Shown: positions 1 to 12,003, counted from the stretch's first letter. The stretch is DNA of 64,000 nt from Morinoia aosen (GCA_030386875.1 CM059569.1:39843842-39907841), one strand, 5' to 3'. The notes: a model not told the origin generated them from the sequence alone. Made by a program: numbers and translations.

Positions 1-2000
1 TTCAATAAATTTCACCCGTTAACAATAAACTGCTAATATCTCAATGTCTCTTTCTTTGGAAAATTATATAGAAGAAAAAGTTTTTATTTGGATATCTTCT
101 ACTTGGTGTGCAATTTTTTGCCTCTTATTCTGAATCTGAAACACCCTGTATATTACTGACAAGTGTTTTCTGAGTAGGTAATATTGGCATTGTCTACACT
201 GAGAAGCATAGATATGTATCAACAGTTTTTTATTACTAAGTATACACTAATTCAGTGAAATTATAATAGTTAATTCAATGACTATGCTTCAAATCCCCAA
301 AATTATGATATACGTGTAGATTAGGTAGGCCAAATTTGCACACTGCCTTTTCTTCTTTGTATCTACACTATGCAGGGTAACAATGCAGAAAAGGTGTCAT
401 ATTATTGCTCAACACTATGTTACATTTCGGCTATAATAAGCAAAAGTTGTTCTGCTTTCATTGCAGGGGCAGGACGTTTTCGGAAAGTTCTTTTTACGAA
501 TAAAAGTCACTTCTAGCTTCTTTGCGTGTATTATGATACTATCTCTTATTTTCGTCTAACTTTTTACTTTGTATTGGACACTTTGTTATTTTAATAAACG
601 CCCAGGTTCTTCTCATTTCGTGTTTTTTGGAGCAATTTGAAACGTTTCCAGCAAGAGAATTTGTGCTATCGCATAAATGCAAAAACCATTGCAGCTGAGA
701 TAGTGCATTGTTTTCAGTTACAATGTGTGTGTGACTGTAAGTGAAGTTTTTGCTGGTGTGTGTAATTATTTTCATTGCAGCTCGTTTACATAGTATTTTA
801 ATTTTTTCAAGTGTCTCAATGCCGATATAGATAACCTTACAACATTTCCAAATCTTCCTTTACCAGAATTAATTAATTATATAATGCTACAAAACGAATA
901 CTATTTCAGTTTTTAAAAATGTATCAACATAATTATAAAATTCTCCATTTCAGCGTATACTTGCTTAGAAAATGGGGAGTGATACGAAGATAAAAATTAA
1001 ACATGATGATGATATAGTGAAATACAATATAACTCTGAAAGAACCAAATTACATTCAAGGAATAATTTGAGAAATGAGCAGAAATTTTCATTGTTAATAC
1101 ATGTTAACTTGACTTAAAAACACGGAAGCCATATCAATTTTGATAACATGACTTGAAAACTAGAAGCCTTTGTGCACTAGACCATAGCTTCAGGTTTCAG
1201 CAAAGACTACTCATTGGCAATGAATCATAACCAAAAGACTAGAAATGTTTAAGATCATTATCAATTAATGCAACATTTTGAGCATACAGAGTTACCACTC
1301 TTTATGTGAGTACAATGTATTGCATCAGCTGAAATGTTCTACAAGTAACTTGCAACACATTTACTACTATTTTCCAGTTCTTATGTATTAATTGAAGAAA
1401 AAATGAACAAAACAGAAATATACAGAATGAATTTGCGATGCTTTCAATTACTAATTCCTGCTTTTAACTACAAAATGTACATTAATGCTGGGAACAAAAA
1501 TTATACTTAGCACTCGTAGGTTTCTCATATATATATATCTGTGCAAACCCTCAATGACTAGATAACATGACCGTATTAGGTGATAGGAATAAATACGCTG
1601 TTTCATACTTAGAACAAAACAATCAACAAAAACATTGCGTATTTTTTAGATTTTTCAGCAAAGCATTCTAACTCTGTTGTGGTTTACTTTTAGTTTTAAA
1701 GAATTATAGATAATTTTTAGCAAAAATTAGAATCGAAGACACCAAAAAATAGCGACTCCAACCACGACTCTACCACATCCGAATGAACGACTCCGACTCC
1801 GACTCCGACTCCACCGCATTCGGAAAAGCGACTCCGACTCCGACTCCGACTCCATCACACATCAGAGTAGCGACTCCGACTCCGACTCCGACTCCACCAC
1901 ACTTCAGAGAAGCGACTCCGACTCCGACTCCGACTCCACCCTAAAACATCCGACTCCGGCGACTCCGACTCCCGACTCCGACTCCGACTCCGCAACCCTG
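1..2000. mobile_element. Right part of a hAT-like element (upstream copy)
   Basis: This stretch repeats 10248-12247 at a constant offset of 10,247 bp and ends with the same terminus (CCGACTCCGCAACCCTG) followed by CTTTAAAC at 2001-2008. It is therefore the right third of a second copy of the hAT element that is complete at 5886-12247; the left part lies outside the window. Bases 1 to about 150 are the right inverted repeat of the nested mariner-like insertion. Bases 1757-2000 are the GACTCC-rich subterminal repeats. Between them I see AT-rich DNA with no transposase-like coding; the 78-residue minus-strand frame at 539-775 has no recognisable features and is probably chance. Confidence 0.85.
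1757..2000. repeat. GACTCC-rich subterminal tandem repeat of hAT, right end (copy 1)
   Basis: Runs of four GACTCC hexamers alternate with short spacers such as ACCACACTTCAGAGAAGC, giving an imperfect repeat of about 40 bp that leads into the hAT right terminus. The identical block is at 12004-12247. The arginine/serine-rich frame read through it on the minus strand is only the translation of the hexamer. Confidence 0.9.
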
Positions 2001-2751
2001 CTTTAAACGTTGAGCGTGAAACTAAAAAGAATTCCATACTTGTTTGAATCATGACTTAATTACACAATGTACGACAGTAAATAAAATAACTAAAATTCTA
2101 GCTACTGTACTGCCATAAGTTAATTGAATTATAAGGCTGACAGAACTGGTAAAAACACCAGTGCGAAAACGTAAAAAGACACATTCCAATTGGAATCAGA
2201 TGCTAAAGTGAATATGTAGGTTTGCACGGCTACATTAATTCAAGGGAAAAACACTGACGAAATAGCGCAGTGAAGTTGAAGCTTGTGCCTAACTACACCG
2301 GCACAGATAAACGAAGTGAATGTTCCTAAGACACAATAACGAGCGCTCCCTAACACGGAACAAGTTAAGACACAACACAGGAAAGTTAAGACATAATACC
2401 ACTTAACATAAACACTTGATACTTACAATTGCCCCTCTGGGGCCCAAACACTAACACAGGAGAATCGAATACCAGAATGACGCCTCTGCCTGAAAATGGC
2501 TATCTGAACTTGCGAAATGGTTCTACGTAATGTTTCCAACGGAAGTGACGGGCGGAAACGTAGTCGGAAAATATTTTCGAAAGACATTTTTTGGTAAAAT
2601 TTTGGGTTTAATCGAATTAATTTGGGCTTGTAAAATTATAAAAATAATTACATTTGTATAATTTAATTTTAGGATGTTAGTTTTTTAATATTTTATGAAA
2701 TTAGGCTGAAGTGCGGCTGAGGGTTCACTACAGCTACCCCCCAACGCATGT

Positions 2752-2785
2752 AGACCGAAAGGTCTGGTAACAGTGAAGCTGTTAC
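2752..2785 (+). other. Two adjacent perfect hairpins just inside the unit boundary
   Basis: AGACC-GAAA-GGTCT (2752-2765) has a GNRA tetraloop, and 1 base later GTAACAG-TGAAG-CTGTTAC (2767-2785) forms a 7-bp stem. They lie 20-50 bases from the point where the last unit of the array ends. Copies recur at 12999-13032 and, with one loop-proximal change in the first stem, at 16876-16909. Function unknown; on either strand the transcript could fold here. Confidence 0.75.
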
Positions 2786-2899
2786 TTGTAAGATGCTCGA
2801 GGGAGTTAAAAAGGGGAAGTTCCCAAAAGAAAGCTTGACAGAGGAAAATAGATGAAAATAGTGGAAGGTTAACTCTGGAACTATGAAAGTTTCAGCTCG

Positions 2900-2916
2900 G
2901 GTCCCCAACTGGGACC
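2900..2916 (+). other. GGTCCC/GGGACC hairpin
   Basis: A 6-bp perfect stem with a CAACT loop lies 115 bases downstream of the previous pair of hairpins. It also occurs in units B and C. A further 5-bp stem with a GTTG loop (CAGGT/ACCTG) is near 3130. Confidence 0.65.
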
Positions 2917-3534
2917 ATAAAAGAATCTGTGAGTTTTGTTATAAACGGTTTTGTGAGGTTAGCATCGCTGAGCACAATCGTGCTAGAAGTGTCCGCCGAA
3001 ATGGAGGCACCCGAATCACCAGACTCCGACTGCGTTCTTTGAACGGTATACCGGGGAATCTAGAATTGGTCGCCTTCCACGTCTTTAGGAACCTCAATCA
3101 ACTAAGAAGGTACGAATTCGTTGGCTCGACAGGTGTTGACCTGAGGCGAAATCGCAGTCTGGGTTTGTGACATTATGCCCTCAAAAAAAATGAAAGATCA
3201 GTTCCTTACTTTCCCAAAACACATATGCCGGTTAAATACAGAAAATTTGCGACGTAAGTCGTTTGAACAGCCTCCCTAGGCAACGTGCGTGCTCCTCAGG
3301 CGTCCCCAAAGCTACAAGCACACCGACCAGACGGCGATACAAAAATTGGGAGATCGGGCAAGAGCTTGGTATTTGGGATACGGAGGAACTTACAAGAGAC
3401 CAACGGTGCACACCCGACAGTCCCTTGCAACGATCGCAGCGTTGAAATTTATGGTTGGGGAACATATTTGAAAAAAAATAAGTCAATTGCTCAGAATGAC
3501 AAGTTGGTGTTTCGTACACGTTATTTAATTTGGT

Positions 3535-3740
3535 GCTTCAGTAGCAATGGTGCTGCAGTAGCAATGGAAATTTCGAAGGTTATTAGTAAGGAGCTTCAGT
3601 AGCAATGGAAATAATCCTAGCAGGTCTCCTATGGCTTGCTTCAGTAGCAATGGAAATGCATGAAGAGTTTTGTAAAAGGAGGCTTCAGTAGCAATGGAAA
3701 AACATGAAGAATTTGTTAAAATAGGCTGCAGTAGCAATAA
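3535..3740. repeat. Six spaced copies of a GCTTCAGTAGCAATGG word
   Basis: The word GCTTCAGTAGCAATGG (variant GCTGCAGTAGCAATGG) occurs at about 3535, 3551, 3592, 3638, 3683 and 3724. Spacings are irregular and mostly 40-46 bp. The spacers differ from each other, so this is not a simple minisatellite. The block is conserved in units B and C. Confidence 0.8.
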
Positions 3741-5476
3741 CTTATTATTAGGGAAGAGTTTTAGAGAGGAAAAACTATGTTTGATTATTGATAATTAGAG
3801 AAAAAGGGTGGAAAGGAACACTACCTCCTCCAAAGTTCAACATGCAACAGCCTCGACATGCGCTCAAACACCTCCCAATGATGGCTGCGGCAATTTAATT
3901 GTTTGATTATTTATCTAACTCTGAGGTATACCAATCTTAACTTTTCCCAGAGTGGGAATTTGATTTAAAGGACTTGATTTGGAAGCAGTCAAGTTGTTAG
4001 AATGTTATGATGATCTAGATTTGAGGTTAAGGTTGAATATCGAGGAATTTATCGATTACACCAGGAAGATGTTCTTTTGCTACTTTTGGGTCACCAGTGC
4101 TCGGGTAAGCACATTGAATTACGAATTGATAAAAATTAGGCCACTGACTCAGAAGGAGTTAGGCGGTATTCGGACGCAATATTTCTAGCGTCTAATAATC
4201 CATGAAACAACAAAATTACCACAAGCCAACACCGGGGGAAAATGAGAGAATAGTTTCACTCGCCGGTATGGGATTTATTGAGGAGTAGGTTGAACTCCGA
4301 AGTGCGAGACTTGATTCTTGTTTGAGGGACGTCCTTGGGGAGAGTCCTAGGAGGTTGCAGGACTTCAGACGATTCGTTCAGCTCAGGCTTGTGAAGCTTG
4401 TGCTGGAGTGTGAAGTCGATGATGGTGTAAGTGTGGGAGGTTCCGACACTAGTGAGTAGTGAATTGAGTGCTGAGGATGGGAATATTTACCGGTTGGGAA
4501 AACTCGGTAAAAAGGGGACTCTCGCCCAATGGTAGTCACAACTGGAAGTTTTAGCGGCTTAGCTGCAGGGATGCAGGCCTTCCAGTTTCATAAGTTAAAT
4601 AGGAGGGGAAACTGATGGAATGAACTCGGAGGAGGTAAGCTCCTTAAATTAAGAGGTTAGCGTTTGGTTCCATACGTGTTTGTGAGTGCATGAATGTGTG
4701 GTCCAGCAGATCCTGTCAGGGGAAATCGTGCTGGATTATTTTGAACAAAGAAAACGAGTCTATTCATACACATGTGCAAGACTGTGCTAACTGCTACATT
4801 CACAGGAGGAACAATGGCAGAAGTCTGGTGATAAGACCAGTCCGCAGCTCTAGCGCCCGAGTCACAGCCTGAATCATCCGAACACCAGAATCGGTGTTCC
4901 AGACCAACTGGTCACAACTCTATCCTGATAACACAAGCAGTTACACAGTCGGTAAGTAATTGGCAAATGGAATCTTAATTCTACTGGTTGGCTTCCAGGT
5001 ATTATGAAAGTAGCTAGCTAAATGCTGCAAGTTGGCTGTGGTAACTTGAGTCAAAAGCAAACTACACTTGCAACTCAACATGAGACTGAAGATTTAAATT
5101 TTCGTACAGGGAACTAATTTCTAAAGGCAAATCATGACTGAGTATGAAATATCACTAGAAGTAAAACAATGTACACAAAAATAACATGAGAAAGGATGAG
5201 GACTCTTGTTCTCTATAATTTAGATGAGCAATAATTGCAGCAGAAGTTACATAGAAAGGAGTAGCACATAAACAGACAAGAAAGTAAAAACAACTAGAGT
5301 TGGGAACAAAGTTACAGTGATTTACAGAGGCTCAATTAAATTCATGGAAAAATATTGAAATATAAGAACACTGATTCTATTAAGAAAAATTGGTTATGAA
5401 TGGGTTTTAACTTTGATTTGTAAAAGAACTAAAACATTGTAATTATATCAAAACCCTACTTAATTGAAAATACAGC

Positions 5477-5620
5477 TGTGACAAAATACAGCTGTAAAGA
5501 ATAAAAATGATAATTTGATTGCTTTGATTTGAAATACAGCTGTAAAGAAAAAAAATGATAATTTGATTGCTTTGATTTGAAATACAGCTGTAAAGAATAA
5601 AAATGATAATGGATGCAAGT
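5477..5620. repeat. Three ~47-bp direct repeats (AAATACAGCTGTAAAGAA...)
   Basis: AT-rich direct repeats, each containing the palindrome CAGCTG, lie near the right end of unit A and are repeated in B and C. The 92-codon minus-strand frame over them (5443-5721) is a by-product of the repeat. Confidence 0.8.
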
Positions 5621-5877
5621 CTAACTTGATCACAAAAATAACACCATATTGAATATTGGCATATAAAAATTATTTTTGATACAAAAGGGGAAATTCTAAT
5701 CTTGATAAAAAATAACATCATATTGAAATGTCGACATAAAAATTATTTTAAAACAAAAGGGGAAATTTCCCTTATAATGGCTTTACATTAAATAGTGAGT
5801 TGACTTGAAATGAGTACTACAGAAAATACAAACGCGATTTGCTGCAATATCCTATTTTATTTCTTAAGATTTTTGGA

Positions 5878-5885
5878 CTTTAAAC
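5878..5885. other. Target-site duplication CTTTAAAC, left of hAT
   Basis: CTTTAAAC occurs immediately before the hAT terminus at 5886 and again immediately after it at 12248-12255. In the uninterrupted junction between units B and C the octamer occurs once (16125-16132). It fits the hAT target consensus nTnnnnAn. Confidence 0.9.
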
Positions 5886-5902
5886 CAGGGTTGCGGAGTC
5901 GG
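5886..5902 (+). repeat. hAT left terminal inverted repeat
   Basis: CAGGGTTGCGGAGTCGG; its exact complement is at 12231-12247. The CAGGG start is typical of hAT ends. Confidence 0.9.
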
Positions 5903-5912
5903 TGGAATAAAT

Positions 5913-6140
5913 TTGCGACTCCGACTCCGACTCCGACTCCACCTTTCCAGAATTTGGCGACTCCGACTCCGACTCCGACTCCACCTTTTCAGAATTCGGC
6001 GACTCCGACTCCGACTCCGACTCCACCTTTTCAGAATTGCGCGACTCCGACTCCGACTCCGACTCCACCTTTTCAGAATTTGGCGACTCCGACTCCGACT
6101 CCGACTCCATTTCTCCAGAATTTGGCGACTCCAACACCGA
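5913..6140. repeat. GACTCC-rich 42-bp tandem repeat, left subterminal of hAT
   Basis: About five 42-bp units, each with four GACTCC hexamers then CACCTTTTCAGAATT or similar, decay rightwards. The hexamers read GACTCC on the plus strand at both ends of the element, so the arrays are in direct orientation although the terminal 17-mers are inverted. The SR- and TP-rich frames here (for example 5810-6193) are translations of the repeat. Confidence 0.9.
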
Positions 6141-6469
6141 ATCCGCCTATTCACAATTTTGTGACTCCAACTTCACCTATTCATAATTTATAAGATGAAT
6201 AGTTTATTTTTCAACTAGTGTACACAGACCGTCAAAAATGACAAGATTCAATACCTTTCTTCAACAAATTTTCGTTTGAGTGGAGTTTCCATGCTCTCAG
6301 CTTATTCCAAAGGTAACATAATTTTCTTATAAGAGTAATAAACACTCAGAACACAGCATTTTTGAGCCGCAAGAGAAGTAGTTATAGCTTGGATACGTGT
6401 CGTATCCAAGATACAGAAATTCAGGATTACTGAAAGCAACTGCGAACTTGTGTATGTATATTTTAAAAT

Positions 6470-6533
6470 GCAATACAGTACATTGCAATACAGTATATTG
6501 TAATATACAATATAGCATATTGTAATATGCAAT
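6470..6533. repeat. Overlapping AT palindromes
   Basis: A cluster of CAATACAGTA/TATTGTAATATACAATA-type words can fold in several alternative ways. It lies inside the hAT element. No gene is apparent between 6200 and 7080. Confidence 0.55.
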
Positions 6534-7080
6534 ACCCCCGCCGAACTCGGTATTCACGATACAAACTCGAGTATATAAGGCTCTGGATCGCTCTAATTGT
6601 GATGAAAGTGACTTATTATAGAGCTATTGCACAACGAAAATGAGTGTATTAATTGACAGTGAACTGGAACCAAGACGGCCAGTGCTAATTTTTTCCTATC
6701 AATTATTCTTAACAGGGTGAGACAAAACGTATAAATAAACACACGACAGTCATTCTTAGTAGTAAACGGTTGCTGGTGTTGAAACCTGTGCATATGTTCA
6801 TTATATTCTTTATTAGCGAACGAATTTTAAATTGACTACAGATTGTTAATAATCAAGATACTAGTGTACATGATTGGTCAAAAATGACGGGATCTAATGG
6901 TATCATTTTGAAAAAATCTCAAGATAAAAATGGCAGACAAATTTATCCATTGTAATAGTACCCGCGATTAAAATACAGTATTCTCGTACTTGTGCACAGG
7001 TAAAACTCGTATCACAGATACGGTCATTAAGCATTTTAAAAAACGTCACAAACGCACACAACATTATTATTATATTATAT

Positions 7081-7418
7081 AAGAAAGTTTTAGCCTCCCT
7101 TAATTGCACGACAAAGACGTTCTATGAGAGGAAGGAGGAAGGCCCCATTTAGTTGAGGGAATGCGGAATCTATGTACAAGGTGCACAGAAACAGGAAGCT
7201 AAGAAATAAGTTCATGAAACAAGAAAAAATTGAAGAAGAAAGTAGTAGGTGCTGGAAAACAGGACAGCAGTGAACCGAAAAAAGATGGTCCGTAACAAAA
7301 CAAAAACCTATTCTATTTCAACAAAAGGAAGCCTACCTATTTTTTAGCTCAGGCCCGCACATAGTACCCCTGGGAGCGCTAATTCCCATAGATACAATAC
7401 CTGTATCCCCCTGAGGGG
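7081..7418 (+). repeat. ~350-bp dispersed repeat, copy a
   Basis: Family landmarks in order: AAGAAAGTTTTAGCCTCCC, GAGAGGAAGGAGGAAGGC, GGAATCTATG, GAAACAGGAAGCTA, GGTGCTG-AAAACAGGACAGCAGT, a lysine-codon-like A-rich stretch, GCCTACCTA, CCCCTGGGAGCGCTAATTCC, and the end CCCCCTGAGGGG. Other copies are at 21999, 22390, 23431, 36897 (minus), 37395, 39750, 39963, 40310 and 56176. I cannot assign it to a named family. Confidence 0.85.
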
Positions 7419-7756
7419 ACGCACACAACAACCAAGCAAATTGTATAACATAATACCTATCTGAATTGTAATTTAAATTATTGTTCGCAAAAGGTTTTAA
7501 AAAATTTGCCATACCTTTTAAGCATTTAAATGCCTTTGAAATTTAAATGCGATGAGCCGCATTTTCTTGACAGTTGATTCGATTTTCACGCAATGTTTTT
7601 TAGTTATAAATATAAGTGGGCAGATGCCTGGTTTTTCATATTTCGATGGTATTTATGATACTGTCCAAGCAAGCAGATTCCCATTGTAATGAGATAGGGG
7701 AAATTACGCACGAGAACATATACTTATCATTGACGGACACCTGGCTTTTTATTAAA

Positions 7757-8521
7757 TCGGGTGTCCTGTAAAAATGTCCTCGATTTTTAATTAATTATAT
7801 CTCAGCTTGAAATTAACACATCTGAATTGCCTTTTTTCACAATGTAGTAAATTTTGTTTCCTTTTCGAGGAATTTAATTTTTTGAAAATAGGTTGAATAA
7901 CCACTTTACAATGTCCAATTTACTGAATGGAGTAGAAAAATTAACTGTTCAAAGGAAAAGTTTACAAAACAATATTGATATTCTTCGTTATTTTGTAGTT
8001 TCCATAAAACTGAACACACAAAAATTTTAAATCATTACCTTATATAACGTTTAAATAAATAAAATAATTTTAGTATCCAACGACATACCCTCCATTTCTC
8101 TCAAGGCAAGTATTACTTCTAGCCACCATTGAACGAAGAGTTTTACCCATTATTCCACCGTTTTCTATCAGTCCTTGAAACACTATTATTGAGAACACTT
8201 GAAACTCGAAACCTCTCAGAGGGTTTAAATACTTAGTTGTATGTACGATACATCGTTATGAAATTATTCTTAACAGTAGGTATTGAAGAATGTAGAAGAA
8301 CACCAGTTTTGTTTTTAAAACTTTTCCTTTTAACAATTTTTCTACCCCTTTCAGTAAATCGATCATCTTAAAGTTTATTCAACTGATTTTAAAAAACTTA
8401 AATTATTTCGAAAGGAAACAAAATTGACTAAATTGTAAATAAAAGACCATTAAAATATGTTAATTTAAAGCTGAGATATTATCAATTAAAAAGTCCGTGC
8501 TATTTTTGTGGGACACGCAGT
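7757..8521. mobile_element. MITE-like element with ~200-bp inverted repeats
   Basis: The left arm (7757 to ~7965, starting GGGTGTCCTGTAAAAA) is the approximate reverse complement of the right arm (~8320-8521, ending TTTTTGTGGGACACGC). Shared inner blocks include the AGCTGAGATATwATCAATTAA-like and TTTCCTTTCGA-like segments. The centre is unique, AT-rich and non-coding. The GTGTCC ends resemble Tc1/mariner-type termini, but the arms are diverged and no transposase remains. Confidence 0.6.
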
Positions 8522-9764
8522 ATAGTATTGATTGTTCTTATACAATAAATAGTCAAGTGTCTCCTTTGAACAAATTAATAAATAGGTTCAGCTATTTCTT
8601 GAGCAAAATCTCTCCTATGTTAGTACAATGGAGTTTTAGGATTTAAAACTCAAGGGCAATATTAACTGCTCGAACATTCATTTCAAATACAGAAGAACTT
8701 CAAGGGAACAACAGCAAGTCGATTCCCGAGATGCGCAAAAAGAGAAACCGTACCCAAGTTAGGGGGATCTTGAGGATTCCAACAGTGCGCTCAGCAGCGT
8801 CCTCTGTAATATTTTTATTATTATATTCCTTTAAAATGGAGACCGAAGATCGTCTTTAACGTAAGGTTAGTTTTTAAAACGATACTCGCTAAAAATGGAA
8901 GACACCCAATGGACGCGGCCGGTCAGCAGCGCGTTACTCCGGTAAAAAAATTTAGAGGCGTTCTGAGTAGAGAGATACAGTGTTTCAAGATGTCTTGTCG
9001 CCGACTAGGTGAACATCGTATCTTATTGTAAAATTGCATATAGCACTAAGATTTTAACAATTAATTGACAATTAATTACATTGAATAATAAGTGCCTATT
9101 CAAGAGGCTGCAAAAGCCGGGTCGAGGAGTTCAAGTCGCAGAAAGAGACTGCTTTTTACGCAAGAGGAATAAGTTAGAGGTACCAGACCCACTTTTATTA
9201 AAATGACGACATGCTGCCCAAGCAGAGCAAGCTCAAAGATAATTTAATGAGTGAACGCCAGTGCGTCACGAGTAATGTTAATTTAAGTGATTTTAGGTTA
9301 ATGCAGGTCTGGTAGAAGCTCAAACATGCTTAATTATAGAAAGTTAAATTTAAACAAAAAACGAAATGATAAGATGTAGCTTCAAAACAAAAAGACGAAG
9401 AAAAGAAAATCTACTTTCAACAGTTTCAAATTCTTTTCTGTCAACTATGACAGGCCATCTGAAGGAAACTTTTTCTTCCACAAAGCCGGCATCATAAATG
9501 CGGAAGGTTTTCAACAGGAAATTTCATTGAACAAACAAATTGGCTGTCCGTCTTTGTTGGTTGGTTTGTCTCCTTTTCACGCTCTTAAAGATGCTAAATG
9601 ACTGTATCTGTGATGCGAGTTTCATCAGTGCACTAGTACTAGAATATTTTAATCGCGGGTACTATTGGGTTGGATATATTTCTTGATGATCCACATCTGG
9701 AGAATTCGTATAAAGACAATATTAAATCCCATCATTTATCACGGGTCGAGTACACAATTTTATA

Positions 9765-10397
9765 TACTGAGTGTTTCAGAACACGAGGTACAAAATTGCA
9801 CACCAAGTAGACAATGGCGAAAAAAACACTTTTAATTCCATGAAATTTTCCCCCAAAAATCGGGGTCGAAAGATATTAGCTGTTTATTGTTTTCAATGAT
9901 GAAATTTAATGGCACAATTATTCGTAATTTTTATTTTGAATTCACTTTAAATAATTGTTTAAAATGTGTTAAACCTACATCAATGCACTTTTCGAATGTT
10001 ACCCTTACCGACTGCCGGATATTAGGAAACACGTCTGGCATTTAGGTACCTCACCTGCAGCCACTGCAATTCTGGCCACAAGATCTTCCTCAGACTCAAG
10101 CATAAAGGGTGTAGCATAAACAAGGCTCTTCATGTGTCCCCAAAAATTGAAATCGAGTGGAGTCATGTCAGGAGATCTAGGAGGTCATGCAACTAGCACA
10201 TTTCGCCCGATCAACGTAAATTCAAAATAAATATTGCGAGTAGTTTATTCAATAAATTTCACCCGTTAACAATAAACTGCTAATATCTCAATGTCTCTTT
10301 CTTTGGAAAATTATATAGAAGAAAAAGTTTTTATTTGGATATCTTCTACTTGGTGTGCAATTTTTTGCCTCTTATTCTGAATCTGAAACACCCTGTA
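9765..10397. mobile_element. Mariner-like deletion derivative (633 bp) nested in hAT
   Basis: The arms are about 150 bp. The left begins TACTGAGTGTTTCAG and the right, read on the complement, begins TACAGGGTGTTTCAG. Both share the TTGCACACCAAGTAGA block and an inner GATATTAGC-GTTTATTGTT block. TA dinucleotides flank both ends, as expected for a Tc1/mariner insertion. A transposase C-terminal remnant lies inside on the minus strand. The right arm alone is also present at 1-150 in the upstream hAT copy. Confidence 0.75.
10005..10181 (-). pseudogene. Mariner-type transposase C-terminal remnant
   Basis: Reading the minus strand from about 10181 down to a TAA at 10005-10007 gives about 58 residues. 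They begin RSPDMTPLDFNFWGHMKSLV and continue with a YATP and EEDLVARI block. This is the catalytic third-acidic-residue region (S-P-D-[LM]-T-P-x-D-F-x-x-W) and the downstream segment of Tc1/mariner-superfamily (IS630-like) transposases. The upstream two-thirds, including the first two catalytic aspartates, is missing because the element is an internal deletion derivative between its two inverted repeats. No activity is expected. The frame is too short for a gene call but the motif match is specific. Confidence 0.75.
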
Positions 10398-12003
10398 TAT
10401 TACTGACAAGTGTTTTCTGAGTAGGTAATATTGGCATTGTCTACACTGAGAAGCATAGATATGTATCAACAGTTTTTTATTACTAAGTATACACTAATTC
10501 AGTGAAATTATAATAGTTAATTCAATGACTATGCTTCAAATCCCCAAAATTATGATATACGTGTAGATTAGGTAGGCCAAATTTGCACACTGCCTTTTCT
10601 TCTTTGTATCTACACTATGCAGGGTAACAATGCAGAAAAGGTGTCATATTATTGCTCAACACTATGTTACATTTCGGCTATAATAAGCAAAAGTTGTTCT
10701 GCTTTCATTGCAGGGGCAGGACGTTTTCGGAAAGTTCTTTTTACGAATAAAAGTCACTTCTAGCTTCTTTGCGTGTATTATGATACTATCTCTTATTTTC
10801 GTCTAACTTTTTACTTTGTATTGGACACTTTGTTATTTTAATAAACGCCCAGGTTCTTCTCATTTCGTGTTTTTTGGAGCAATTTGAAACGTTTCCAGCA
10901 AGAGAATTTGTGCTATCGCATAAATGCAAAAACCATTGCAGCTGAGATAGTGCATTGTTTTCAGTTACAATGTGTGTGTGACTGTAAGTGAAGTTTTTGC
11001 TGGTGTGTGTAATTATTTTCATTGCAGCTCGTTTACATAGTATTTTAATTTTTTCAAGTGTCTCAATGCCGATATAGATAACCTTACAACATTTCCAAAT
11101 CTTCCTTTACCAGAATTAATTAATTATATAATGCTACAAAACGAATACTATTTCAGTTTTTAAAAATGTATCAACATAATTATAAAATTCTCCATTTCAG
11201 CGTATACTTGCTTAGAAAATGGGGAGTGATACGAAGATAAAAATTAAACATGATGATGATATAGTGAAATACAATATAACTCTGAAAGAACCAAATTACA
11301 TTCAAGGAATAATTTGAGAAATGAGCAGAAATTTTCATTGTTAATACATGTTAACTTGACTTAAAAACACGGAAGCCATATCAATTTTGATAACATGACT
11401 TGAAAACTAGAAGCCTTTGTGCACTAGACCATAGCTTCAGGTTTCAGCAAAGACTACTCATTGGCAATGAATCATAACCAAAAGACTAGAAATGTTTAAG
11501 ATCATTATCAATTAATGCAACATTTTGAGCATACAGAGTTACCACTCTTTATGTGAGTACAATGTATTGCATCAGCTGAAATGTTCTACAAGTAACTTGC
11601 AACACATTTACTACTATTTTCCAGTTCTTATGTATTAATTGAAGAAAAAATGAACAAAACAGAAATATACAGAATGAATTTGCGATGCTTTCAATTACTA
11701 ATTCCTGCTTTTAACTACAAAATGTACATTAATGCTGGGAACAAAAATTATACTTAGCACTCGTAGGTTTCTCATATATATATATCTGTGCAAACCCTCA
11801 ATGACTAGATAACATGACCGTATTAGGTGATAGGAATAAATACGCTGTTTCATACTTAGAACAAAACAATCAACAAAAACATTGCGTATTTTTTAGATTT
11901 TTCAGCAAAGCATTCTAACTCTGTTGTGGTTTACTTTTAGTTTTAAAGAATTATAGATAATTTTTAGCAAAAATTAGAATCGAAGACACCAAAAAATAGC
12001 GAC

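Larger units (their letters stand above)
2001..5877. repeat. 3,877-bp tandem unit, copy A
   Basis: This is the first of three full units (A, B at 12248, C at 16125) and a partial one (D at 20001-20732). The phase is set arbitrarily at CTTTAAAC, where a hAT element inserted. The longest open frame is 105 codons and none resembles a known family, so the unit looks non-coding or long dead. It contains several perfect short hairpins (2752-2785, 2900-2916, 4880-4899), spaced copies of a GCTTCAGTAGCAATGG word (3535-3740) and three ~47-bp direct repeats (5477-5620). In the minus orientation the boundary at 2732/2733 resembles a polypurine tract (GGGGGGTAGC) followed by an LTR start (TGTAGTG), so a non-autonomous LTR element is possible. 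That reading is inference. Confidence 0.9.

Noticed and set aside
2883-3170. 95-codon plus frame with a CEFCYKRFCEV...H pattern as a C2H2 finger gene
   Set aside because: Conserved between units only because the units are near-identical; no second His at the proper spacing and no upstream signals. Kept as non-coding.
5810-6193. SR-like, RL-repeat and TP-repeat proteins
   Set aside because: Three-frame and two-strand readings of the GACTCC hexamer array in the hAT left end.
6302-6557. Short minus-strand frames over AT palindromes
   Set aside because: Low-complexity AT-rich translation without conservation evidence.
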